A DNA stretch of 64,000 nt from Henriciella sp. (lineage in GTDB: Bacteria; Pseudomonadota; Alphaproteobacteria; Caulobacterales; Hyphomonadaceae), in assembly GCF_029936995.1 (NCBI RefSeq), contig NZ_JAPYRE010000004.1, positions 434,001-498,000 of the forward strand, written 5' to 3'. Below are positions 32,139 through 40,753 of this stretch, piece by piece. Position 1 is the stretch's first letter; each line of letters starts with the position of its first letter. The notes beneath the pieces were generated by a model that ran no database searches, was not told the origin of the DNA, and saw nothing but the letters and a program-made list of their open reading frames with translations. The position numbers and the translations under genes are program-made.

Positions 32139-32714
32139 ATGGCGATAGCATCACTCGCCGCACAGGGCGCTGGCGTCGGCATGAACGCGGTCGGCTCCTA
32201 TTACGGGGCACTGAACCGCAAGCGTGACGCTGAATTTCAGGCACGTATGGCGCGCATCAATGCGGACCTTGCCGAGAGTGATGCCCGCGCCGCATTGGGG
32301 CGGGGGGAGCGGCAGGAGCAGGCGTCACGGCTTGAAAATGCGCAGCTGAAAAGCCGTCAGCGCGTCGGTTATGCGTCCAGCGGCGTAGACCTTGGGTCTG
32401 ATACTGCCGTTGATGCGCTCACATCCACAGACGTTATGGGCGAGGTTGACGCAAACACGATCAAGGCAAACGCACTGCGGCAGGCATGGGGCCACCGCAT
32501 TGAGGCGACCGGGCTTCGCGGACAGGCCGGGATGGCTGAGGCTAGCGCGGAAGGTATCAGTCCGTGGATGGAGGCTGGCACGTCGCTTCTGGCCGGCGCC
32601 AGCCAGGTGCATTCGTCTTTTCAGGATTTCAAGCGCTCAGGGGCGCTGGACAAGAGCAAGAAAGCATGGGGCGACCGTGCTGACGGCTTCCTTTCAGGGT
32701 TGCGAGGGCTGTAA
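32139..32714 (+). CDS. Internal virion protein, small
   Basis: A 191-residue protein, helical, with a small-residue N-terminus (SLAAQGAGVGMNAVGSYYGA) and RQRVGYASSGVDLGSDTAVD in the middle. This pattern is typical of small internal or ejection proteins encoded right after the nozzle in podoviruses. The stop is two bases before the next start. Confidence 0.72.
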   Translation: MAIASLAAQGAGVGMNAVGSYYGALNRKRDAEFQARMARINADLAESDARAALGRGERQEQASRLENAQLKSRQRVGYASSGVDLGSDTAVDALTSTDVMGEVDANTIKANALRQAWGHRIEATGLRGQAGMAEASAEGISPWMEAGTSLLAGASQVHSSFQDFKRSGALDKSKKAWGDRADGFLSGLRGL

Positions 32715-32716
32715 GC

Positions 32717-34444
32717 ATGGCGAGAGTACCCCAGCGCCGCAATTTCGAAGTCCTGCCGGGTGGTGGACAGATGGGCCGTGTCCCGCTTTCTGTTCCCGGT
32801 CGCGGCAATGAGGCTGCGGCCAATGCGCAACGCAGCGGGCAGGCCCTTGCCGGGATTGGTGGCGACATTGGCCAGCGGGTACAGGATCAGCAGGCCCGCA
32901 TAAACAAGGCGCGTGTCCGCGAGGGGGCGCTTCAGTTTCGTGGCGCGCTTCAGGAGGCCGAGGAAGAGTATTCCAAGCTGAAGGGGGCCGAGCTTGTCGA
33001 TGGCGAGCGGCCCGTCATGCGCGAGATCGAGCAGCGCCTTGAGAAGCGCCGCTCCGAAATCCTTCGCGACATGAAGAACGAAGATGCGCAATACGCCTTC
33101 GAGTCTGCGTCAGCCGAACAGTTTGCCCGCTTTCAGGCCCGCGCATCCGCCTACGAGGCCGAACAGGCGGAGTTCTATATCAACCAGCAGCGTGACGCGG
33201 TCGTCATTGCGTCGATGGAGACCAGCCTTAGCGACCCGTCGCGCCGCGATGAAAGCCTTGCATCGGCAGACGAGACGCTGCGCGAGAAGTTTTCAGACGA
33301 GGGCTATTCCGGTGATCGGCTGGACCAGCTGACGCAGGATGCGATTGGGGAGTTTGCCGCCGGGAATATCGAGAGCCTGATCGAGCAGGGCGAGGCAGAG
33401 CAGGCTGCGGCCTATCTTGAGAGCGCGCGGGGCTATCTCTCCGGCAGTCAGGCATCTGCGCTTGGCAAGGCTGTTGACGAGGCGGTTAGCGCCCGCAAGA
33501 CGCTTTCACTGGCCGATCAGGTGTTCAGCCAGTTCGACCCGTCGCAGTTCGGGCGAAATGCGCCGAAGGCCGATATATATGCCTATGCCCGTGAGGTTGT
33601 CGGCGATGACCCGGAAGACCTGAAGGCGCTGATGGCCGAGGTTGAAATGCGCATTGGGCTTTACGAGGATCAGGCGGGTGACCAGTACGCAGAAGATTAC
33701 AACACCGCTTACGAGACCGCGATGAGCGCGCCGGGCCGGGTGTATGGCCTGCCTGCGTTCCGCCGGCTCGATGCCAAGCACAAGGACGCCATTCTCTCAG
33801 ACATTCGACGTCGCGCGAGTGGCAAGGACCGCGAGACGGACAATACGGCTTATGCGCAAGCCTACAGCCTGATTGGGCAGGGCGACATGCGGGGCGCGCA
33901 AGAGTTCCTGATGGAGAACCAGACGAAGTTTCGCCCGACTGACTGGCGCTCACTCTACGACAAGGCCAGCAAGCAGAACGACACGACCGAGTTCGATGAT
34001 CCGCGCTCCAACCTCCAGATCATCGAGGATTCGATGCGTGCGGCAGGGCTCAGTGACAGCGCGATCAAGAATAACAAGGATGATGTCGTCACGGCAGTCT
34101 CGCACGCGGGCCGCCGACATTTCGAGCAGACCGGCGAGGAACCGGACGAGCAATGGTATGAACAGAAGGCCGGTGAGCTGGTGGCAGAAGTCAAGGTCAA
34201 GCGGCCGGGCTGGGTTCCGTTCAATGACCGAACGGTGCGCGTGTTCGAGGGCATGGAGTTTGAAACCATCCCGCAACGCCATGCGCCAGTTGTACTTGAG
34301 GCTTTCGGCGGGGGTGCAGCAAGCGAGCAGGATATGAGCGGGGCTTACTACCGCGCCATGACCATGTTCCGCGAGGAAGGCATTGCCAACCCTTCAGACG
34401 AGGCGCTTATCGCCATGATCCGATCTATCGGCGGGACCAATTGA
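32717..34444 (+). CDS. Internal virion (ejection) protein
   Basis: A 575-residue, highly charged helical protein with no enzyme motif recognised. N-terminal RVPQRRNFEVLPGG is followed by long coiled-coil segments (EIEQRLEKRRSEILRDMKNE). Place, size and composition fit the ejection proteins that form a channel across the envelope during DNA entry. Confidence 0.72.
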   Translation: MARVPQRRNFEVLPGGGQMGRVPLSVPGRGNEAAANAQRSGQALAGIGGDIGQRVQDQQARINKARVREGALQFRGALQEAEEEYSKLKGAELVDGERPVMREIEQRLEKRRSEILRDMKNEDAQYAFESASAEQFARFQARASAYEAEQAEFYINQQRDAVVIASMETSLSDPSRRDESLASADETLREKFSDEGYSGDRLDQLTQDAIGEFAAGNIESLIEQGEAEQAAAYLESARGYLSGSQASALGKAVDEAVSARKTLSLADQVFSQFDPSQFGRNAPKADIYAYAREVVGDDPEDLKALMAEVEMRIGLYEDQAGDQYAEDYNTAYETAMSAPGRVYGLPAFRRLDAKHKDAILSDIRRRASGKDRETDNTAYAQAYSLIGQGDMRGAQEFLMENQTKFRPTDWRSLYDKASKQNDTTEFDDPRSNLQIIEDSMRAAGLSDSAIKNNKDDVVTAVSHAGRRHFEQTGEEPDEQWYEQKAGELVAEVKVKRPGWVPFNDRTVRVFEGMEFETIPQRHAPVVLEAFGGGAASEQDMSGAYYRAMTMFREEGIANPSDEALIAMIRSIGGTN

Positions 34445-34679
34445 TACGGTCCACGGCATCGCGCAAGCCATCAAGCGCCATTGAGCCGACGATGAACAAG
34501 AACCCGGCTGTGTAGATGATCGTGATGAGCAGGACTGCGCCCGCGACCGTTGCCCAGCTGATCGACCCAAGCCCGTTCCACAGTATGCCGATAATCATGA
34601 ATATCCCCATGATCCCGGCAAAGTGAGCAAGTGGCTCATTTAACAGTGTGCGCTCAACCGCGCGGCCGATCCATTTCAT
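34425..34679 (-). CDS. Small membrane protein on the opposite strand (I)
   Basis: An 84-residue protein with two predicted transmembrane helices (GIMGIFMIIGILWNGLGSI and VAGAVLLITIIYTAGFLFIV) and basic ends. It is encoded against the late operon, in the only gap between two virion genes, and overlaps the end of the ejection gene by 20 bases. Its orientation implies its own promoter and expression in the lysogen. Superinfection exclusion is a possible role; no family was recognised. Confidence 0.7.
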   Translation of the reverse strand: MKWIGRAVERTLLNEPLAHFAGIMGIFMIIGILWNGLGSISWATVAGAVLLITIIYTAGFLFIVGSMALDGLRDAVDRINWSRR

Positions 34680-34691
34680 TAGCGAGCCTTT

Positions 34692-37600
34692 ATGACGCCT
34701 GAGCAGATAATAGAGCAGGAAAAGCGCCGGCAGTCAAAGCCGCAGCGTGCGCAGTTCTCGTCACCGGACGAGATCATCGCGCATGAGCGCTCGCGTGTGG
34801 CGCGAGAGGCAGAGGGCGCATTTCACGTCACGCGCGACACCAAGCCGGATGAAGCCGGTAAGGTGGTGGACTTGTCCGAACGTTACGGGACCGACTTCCT
34901 GTTTGCGCAGAAGAACCGCGACACCATGCAACGCAGCGCTGACACGCAGAAGCGCATGGACATGCTGTCATCGTTTCCGGGCATGGCATCGTTCCTGAGT
35001 GACCCGGCGCGCGCTGCGGTGGCCTCTGACAGCCTTGAGCAGCTATCCCGTGTCGAGACCAAGGCGCGGCGCAAGGGCAATCTTCTCGGTACCGCTGCGA
35101 CACAGGTGGGGGATTTCGGGCGATCGGCGGCTTCTGGTGTCCCGGCCATGTTCGGGCGCGGGATTTCCGGCGCGGGCGACCTGCTGGATGCCGCCGTGCA
35201 GTTCAACTGGGAGTATGGCATCGGCGCGATCCCCGGCGTGAAAGCCATCGGGCGGGCTGAAGAGGATTTCTACGAGCGAAACCCCGAGATCGGCAAGATT
35301 GCCCGCAAGGCGAATGTCGCTGATGCCATCCGCAATTATGGCGGGCTGGGTGAGGCCGCGGCGGAAGCGTGGCGTCCTGAGAATATGGGCATCGAGGACC
35401 GCATTGCCGAAGGGCTGGGCCAGATCGCGGCAGCTGTGCTTACGGGCGGCGCTGGTAGTGCGCGACTGGCTGGCGGGCTCTTTGCCGGCATGGGTGCGGA
35501 TGTGCAGGCTGACCGGATGCGGGCGCAGGGCATGGACCCGTCGCAGAACCCCGGACCGCTTGCAGCAGGTGCGGCGATTACCGGCGGCACGGAAATGCTG
35601 CGTCTTGGCTCTATTCTTCGCATCCTGCCGAAAGAGGTGCGCAGCCGGGCGGCGCGTGCAGCCGTGGCGCGGATTGCCGGGCAGGGCCTAGAAGAAGCCT
35701 CGCAGGAAAGCATCGAGGCGCTGGGGCAGAACTTGGTCACGCAGCTGGGCTTCGATGAGGATGCCGAGCTGTTCGAGGGGCTAGCGGAAGAAGCGGGCGT
35801 TGCGGGGGCATCCGCCGCGATATTCCAGGCACTGGTCGAGACCATCATTCCGGGCCGGGCGCGTGTGTCGCAGGCGCAGGAAAGCGCCGAGCGGCTGAAC
35901 AGCATCCGTGAAGACGTGGAAGAGGCTCCCGTCACCAATCGCCGCCGCCAGGACATGGAAGCCTTCATCGAGCAGGCGTCCGATGGCGAGAGCGTCTATG
36001 TCGATAGCGAGGCTTTTGTCGAGCTTTACCAGTCGGACCCCTCCAATTCCGAAGAAGTCGCCCGCGCGCTGGGGCTGAGCGATAACCAGCTGGCGCAGGC
36101 TTTTGACGGCACGGATATCGAGCTGAAGGTTTCGAAGCTGACAACGCTGGAAAACCGCGAGCTTTATGACGGGCTGGTCGATATTTCCCGCACGTCCCCG
36201 GATGCCATGACACCAAGGCAGGCTCGCGAGATCGAGGAAAGCGGGGCGATGCCGGACGGGTGGCGGCAGGAGCTGGATGATACGGTTGAAGATGTGCAGG
36301 CGCTTGAAGGCTTCGAGCGTGCGCAGAACGCGATACAGGACCAGCTGATACAGGCGGGCCGATCCCCGCAGGAAGCCGAGTCGCTTGGCGCGGTTTATGG
36401 CGCGTTCTTCCGCAGGCTGGCAGAGGCCGGGCTGGACGAGGGGCAAATTTGGGACCAGTTGCGCCTCAACGTGCAGGGGCCGCAGGGTCGCCGGATGCGC
36501 AAACCACAAGAACCGCAGACGCTGAACGCCTTCGTGCGCTCGATGGGTGGCATCCGTGAAGTATTTGGCGAGGACGGCAGTGGCTACCTGCGCGGCGAAA
36601 TGCAGCAGCGTGTGGGCAATCTCCCGCCGGGGCTTATCAACAACCAGCGTGGCGAGGCGGTTGACGAGATTGCAGCCCGTGCCCGCGAGGCCGGGTTCGA
36701 GATCGAGAGCGACGAGTCGCTTGTCGAGGCACTGGCCCGCGACCTTGGCGGTGAGCGCGTCTACCCGGCAGGGCAGGGCGAGCAGTTCCGCGCCGAGATG
36801 GAGGCGTTTGAGGCACAGCAGACGCCGGATGACAGCGAGGTTCTGACGCAAGCCGAAGGCGGCAACACCAAGAAGCCCCGCGCCACGGTCCAGATCCCCG
36901 GCGTTCTGACTGATCTTCCGGGCGCACAGGTGCTTCAGGACAGCGATGTAATTGTCAGGCTCTCCAAAGCGGCGGACAAGACCACCTTCCTGCACGAGAG
37001 CGCGCACATCTTCCTTGAGATTTACGCCGCGCTTGAAGACGGGAATACCGAGATAGCCGAGCGCATGGAGCCAGTGCGCGAATGGCTGGGCTGGAAGAAA
37101 GGTGAAAAGCTCACCCGTGACCAGCACGAGAAGTTTGCCGGGCTGGAAGGCTTCGAGGGTTTTGCCGCCACGGGACAGGTTTCAGACAGCCGGCTCAAGC
37201 AGACATTCCGCCAGTTCCGCCAGTGGTTCCTTGATGTGTATCGCTTCCTGCGGGGCAAGCAGATCAGTCTCGACCCGCGCGCCCGTGAGTTCTTCGATCG
37301 CATGCTGTCGTCCGACGAGGATATTTCGCAGGCCGAGCGCGAATATGATGCCCGCTATTCTGCGCAGATGGCGGATATCATGACGCCGGAGCAGATCGAG
37401 AAGTATCGCCGCTATGCCGACGAGGCGGGGCAGGTGGCGCGTGACCGCATGTTCCGCAAGCATCTGGCCGAGATCAATCGCCGTGACAAGAAGCAGTACC
37501 AGGAGGACCGCGCGCGCGTCGAGCAGGCAACCCGCGAGCGTCTGGCAGAACAGCCCGTATACCGTGTCCGCGCCGGTGAGGCCATCGACGCAGAGACCGT

Positions 37601-40496
37601 GCGCGAGCTGCGCGGTGATGAGGCCGTTGAGGCGCTTGGCGAGCTTGTCAGCGAGGACGGCACGAATGCCGAGCTGGTGGCCGCAGATGCGGGATATAGC
37701 AGCGCCGACGAGATGCTGTCAGACCTTCTGGCCGCGCCGGAGTTCGAGCAGGCGGTTGGCGCTGCCGTCGATGCCGAGATGCGCCAGATGTATGGCAGCC
37801 TGCGCAACAACGAGGAAGCCTACGCTGAAGCCGTTGAGGCGGTGTTCAATGACCCGGCCATCCGCCGCATGGAAGCCGAGCGGGACGCACTGGCGGCAAA
37901 GGCTGCGCGTGATCCGATCCCGCTGCAAGCCATCCGCCAGCGTGCCGACCAGATTATTGAAACCTCGCCACTGTCGAAGGTCATCCAGCCGGGGCGCTAT
38001 GCCATCAAGGCGCGCTCCCTGCACCGCAAGTCCGTTCAGGCGGCAGCCCGCGAGCAATGGGATGACGCCCTGCGCATGACGCATCAGGCCATGCTCCAGC
38101 ATGAGCTGGCCCGCCGCGCCTACAAGTCCCGCGAGGAAGTTACCAAGATCAACCGGTATCTCGCCCGCTTCGCCCCGCACCGGAAGCTGGACGGCAACAA
38201 GATCAGGCCCGACTTCATCGAGCCTATCCGCCAGCTGATCAGCCTGCCGGGCGACGAAAACCAGTTCGAGCGCCTGGACGCGCTGCGCCGCTTCTCGGAT
38301 GCGAAGCTGAACGAGAACCTTGCCGTCTACCTGCCGGCGCGTGTTGTGGCCGACCAGCCGCTCCCGCTGCGCAAGGATATGTCGCTGGAGGAATTGCGCG
38401 AGTTCCGCGACAGCGTGAAAAGCATCTATCGCACGGGCCGGGAAATGTCGGCCGAGCGTGATGCCGAGCGCGCGAAGTATCATGGCGAGCTTGCCGAAAC
38501 GATCAACACGGCATGGGGTGACAAGCCGCGCAACACCTACACGCGCAACCCGACCATGGGCGACCGTTTCAGGGACTTCACGCGCGAGATCGACAGCTTC
38601 ATTCTTGCCTTGCCATTCGTGGCTGAGAGCTTCCAGGGCGCCAAGCGCGGCAAGGTGGCAGATGTTCTCTATAACGACATTGCCGAGGCGCAGGGCAAGC
38701 GCGAGGACCGCCAGTACGGGCTCGAGGAAGAGCTGGTCGCCATTCTTGACCGGCACGGCATTACGCAGAAAGAGCTGCGCAAGAAACTGCATGTCCCGCA
38801 GATCGACCGCAACGGCATCGAGACGCAGGGGCTTATGGCGCTCCTGCTCAACATGGGCTCGCAAAGTAACCGTGACCGGATCACGTCAGACCCGTCCATC
38901 CCGCTGGATGCCGACCAGGTCATGCAGATTGTCGAACAGCGCCTTGAGCAGCGCCATTTCGACGCCGCGCAGGAAATCTGGGATTTGATTGACACGCAGC
39001 GCGGCGACCTTGGCGAAGTGCACAAGCGCAAGCACGGTGTTGCGCCCCGCTGGGTCGAAGCGCAGCCGGTGGTGTCGCGCTACGGCACGTATCGCGGCGG
39101 CTACTACCCGCTGGCCTATGATCCGAAGTCGCCGGTCAACCGTGACCTGAAAGAGCAAAACACGGAGGATCTGTTCAAGGCGTTCTCTGCTGGAACCGCA
39201 GCCAAGGCGCAGACAAACTCGGGCATGACGGAAGAGCGCCTGACCAATGTATCACGCCCGCTCGACCTTCGCCTCGACGTGCTGCTCAAGCATTTCAGCG
39301 ACACCTCTGCCCTGATCGAGCTGAGCGAGCCGATTGACCGGGCTTGGCGGGCGATTTCCAGCGAGCAGGTCGGACAGGTTCTGGAGGAAACCCACGGGCG
39401 CGCCTACATCGACGCGGTTAAGTCTATCCTGCGCCGGACTGCAACCGGTGGCATGGGCCGCGACGACGCGCTGAACAATGCGATCAACACCATTCTGCGG
39501 ACCTTCCGCGTCAATGCTGCCGTGGCCATCCTCGGGCACAATGTGACGACCGCAGCCCTTGCGCCGGTTTCGTATGCGCAGACAGTCCTGCCACGCTATG
39601 GTGGCAAGGTTGCAGCGCGCGGCCTGATGGACTTCTACGGCAACCTGCCGAAGTCGATCGACATGATGCACGAGAAGTCCGCCTTCATGCGCGAGCGGTC
39701 CCGTACGCTCAATCGCGAGGCCAGTGATCGCGTGCAACAGAAAGTGCGTGAGGGGGCGTGGAGCAAGGTGCAGGGCTCCGGCTATTGGCTGATGCAGACG
39801 GTCGAGAAATACTCAGTCTCCGGCCCGTTGTGGCACGGCGTCTATTCGCAATCGCTGGAAGACGGGCTGACCGAAAGCCAGGCGGTGGCCGAGGCGGACA
39901 AGGCGGTGAACACGACACAGGGCTCGGGCCGGGTGATGGACCAGGCGGTGATACAGGGCTCATCCAATGAGCTGGTGCGCGTCTTCTCGTTCATGTGGGG
40001 CTATGTCTCGCGGTATTACGGCGTTGTCCGCAATGACGTGGCGCAGGAAGCCGGGATGAAAAAGGCGTTCCCGGTCATCAAGCACATGATCCTGCTGAAC
40101 ATCGCCGCGTCCATGGTTGAGTCCCTGATCCGCGACGGCATCGGGGACGAGGAAGACCCTTATTACGAGAACGTGATGAAGCTGTTCCGTCGCAATATTC
40201 TCGGTATGGTGCCGGGCATGTCGGCGTTCTTCAACAAGTACGACTCCGGCCCGGCCATCCAGCAATTCGGCACCAAGGTCACGCGCGCTGGTGATGCGGG
40301 CATGGCCATTGTGGATGATGGCGCGGTCGACGGAGAGAACGGCCGCAGGCTCGCAGAAGCAACCTTCGAGGCGCTGGGCTTTGGCTTCGGCGTTCCGGGC
40401 ACCGTGCAGGCGCAGAAGGCGCTCAAGACCTACGAAGAAGACGACGATCCGACAATCTACGAGGCGCTTGTCGCCGGGCCTGACAACGACAACTAG
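34692..40496 (+). CDS. Giant polyvalent internal virion protein with zincin motif
   Basis: A 1934-residue protein. The N-terminal third is helical, with glycine/alanine-rich hydrophobic stretches (about 140-190 and 240-280). TTFLHESAHIFLEIY holds an HExxH motif (His768, Glu769, His772) of the zincin-like peptidases found in phage polyvalent proteins, which are injected with DNA. Long coiled-coil segments follow, and the C-terminus has PLxRFG-type features (FSFMWGYVSRYYGVVRND). It probably serves as a DNA-ejection protein and host-targeting enzyme. Size and place resemble the largest ejection proteins of other podoviruses. Confidence 0.85.
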   Translation: MTPEQIIEQEKRRQSKPQRAQFSSPDEIIAHERSRVAREAEGAFHVTRDTKPDEAGKVVDLSERYGTDFLFAQKNRDTMQRSADTQKRMDMLSSFPGMASFLSDPARAAVASDSLEQLSRVETKARRKGNLLGTAATQVGDFGRSAASGVPAMFGRGISGAGDLLDAAVQFNWEYGIGAIPGVKAIGRAEEDFYERNPEIGKIARKANVADAIRNYGGLGEAAAEAWRPENMGIEDRIAEGLGQIAAAVLTGGAGSARLAGGLFAGMGADVQADRMRAQGMDPSQNPGPLAAGAAITGGTEMLRLGSILRILPKEVRSRAARAAVARIAGQGLEEASQESIEALGQNLVTQLGFDEDAELFEGLAEEAGVAGASAAIFQALVETIIPGRARVSQAQESAERLNSIREDVEEAPVTNRRRQDMEAFIEQASDGESVYVDSEAFVELYQSDPSNSEEVARALGLSDNQLAQAFDGTDIELKVSKLTTLENRELYDGLVDISRTSPDAMTPRQAREIEESGAMPDGWRQELDDTVEDVQALEGFERAQNAIQDQLIQAGRSPQEAESLGAVYGAFFRRLAEAGLDEGQIWDQLRLNVQGPQGRRMRKPQEPQTLNAFVRSMGGIREVFGEDGSGYLRGEMQQRVGNLPPGLINNQRGEAVDEIAARAREAGFEIESDESLVEALARDLGGERVYPAGQGEQFRAEMEAFEAQQTPDDSEVLTQAEGGNTKKPRATVQIPGVLTDLPGAQVLQDSDVIVRLSKAADKTTFLHESAHIFLEIYAALEDGNTEIAERMEPVREWLGWKKGEKLTRDQHEKFAGLEGFEGFAATGQVSDSRLKQTFRQFRQWFLDVYRFLRGKQISLDPRAREFFDRMLSSDEDISQAEREYDARYSAQMADIMTPEQIEKYRRYADEAGQVARDRMFRKHLAEINRRDKKQYQEDRARVEQATRERLAEQPVYRVRAGEAIDAETVRELRGDEAVEALGELVSEDGTNAELVAADAGYSSADEMLSDLLAAPEFEQAVGAAVDAEMRQMYGSLRNNEEAYAEAVEAVFNDPAIRRMEAERDALAAKAARDPIPLQAIRQRADQIIETSPLSKVIQPGRYAIKARSLHRKSVQAAAREQWDDALRMTHQAMLQHELARRAYKSREEVTKINRYLARFAPHRKLDGNKIRPDFIEPIRQLISLPGDENQFERLDALRRFSDAKLNENLAVYLPARVVADQPLPLRKDMSLEELREFRDSVKSIYRTGREMSAERDAERAKYHGELAETINTAWGDKPRNTYTRNPTMGDRFRDFTREIDSFILALPFVAESFQGAKRGKVADVLYNDIAEAQGKREDRQYGLEEELVAILDRHGITQKELRKKLHVPQIDRNGIETQGLMALLLNMGSQSNRDRITSDPSIPLDADQVMQIVEQRLEQRHFDAAQEIWDLIDTQRGDLGEVHKRKHGVAPRWVEAQPVVSRYGTYRGGYYPLAYDPKSPVNRDLKEQNTEDLFKAFSAGTAAKAQTNSGMTEERLTNVSRPLDLRLDVLLKHFSDTSALIELSEPIDRAWRAISSEQVGQVLEETHGRAYIDAVKSILRRTATGGMGRDDALNNAINTILRTFRVNAAVAILGHNVTTAALAPVSYAQTVLPRYGGKVAARGLMDFYGNLPKSIDMMHEKSAFMRERSRTLNREASDRVQQKVREGAWSKVQGSGYWLMQTVEKYSVSGPLWHGVYSQSLEDGLTESQAVAEADKAVNTTQGSGRVMDQAVIQGSSNELVRVFSFMWGYVSRYYGVVRNDVAQEAGMKKAFPVIKHMILLNIAASMVESLIRDGIGDEEDPYYENVMKLFRRNILGMVPGMSAFFNKYDSGPAIQQFGTKVTRAGDAGMAIVDDGAVDGENGRRLAEATFEALGFGFGVPGTVQAQKALKTYEEDDDPTIYEALVAGPDNDN

Positions 40497-40753
40497 GCGC
40501 GAACGGCGCGCACAATCAGGCGACCAAGGGCAAAGAGCATCCAGCTCATAAGGAAGATTGCAACAATCCCGCCCACCAGCTCGGCGGGGCGCTCTTGCAT
40601 CATCTCCGAATAGTCTGCGCCGCCCTGAATGGTGGCGACAAACACAAACAGCATGACAGCGAGAAATTTCAACGGGTGCTTGGTCATGCCGCCAAGCATG
40701 CCCGCGCAACCGGCTTTCAGCAAGTCCAGACCACTTAACGGGTAACCAGCCAT
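40493..40753 (-). CDS. Small membrane protein on the opposite strand (II)
   Basis: An 86-residue frame with two hydrophobic helices (FLAVMLFVFVATIQGG and LVGGIVAIFLMSWMLFALG) and a basic C-terminus. It runs against the late operon between the polyvalent protein and the tailspike. The ATG at 40753 overlaps the tailspike's ATG on the other strand; a shorter form from 40687 (MTKHPLKFL) is equally plausible. Like the gene at 34425 it may be a lysogenically expressed membrane protein. Confidence 0.6.
   Translation of the reverse strand: MAGYPLSGLDLLKAGCAGMLGGMTKHPLKFLAVMLFVFVATIQGGADYSEMMQERPAELVGGIVAIFLMSWMLFALGRLIVRAVRA

Noticed and set aside
24638..40496. T7-like lytic podovirus
   Set aside because: Connector, tail tube and internal virion proteins resemble that group, but there is no single-subunit RNA polymerase or DNA polymerase gene, and an integrase and CI-like repressor are present.
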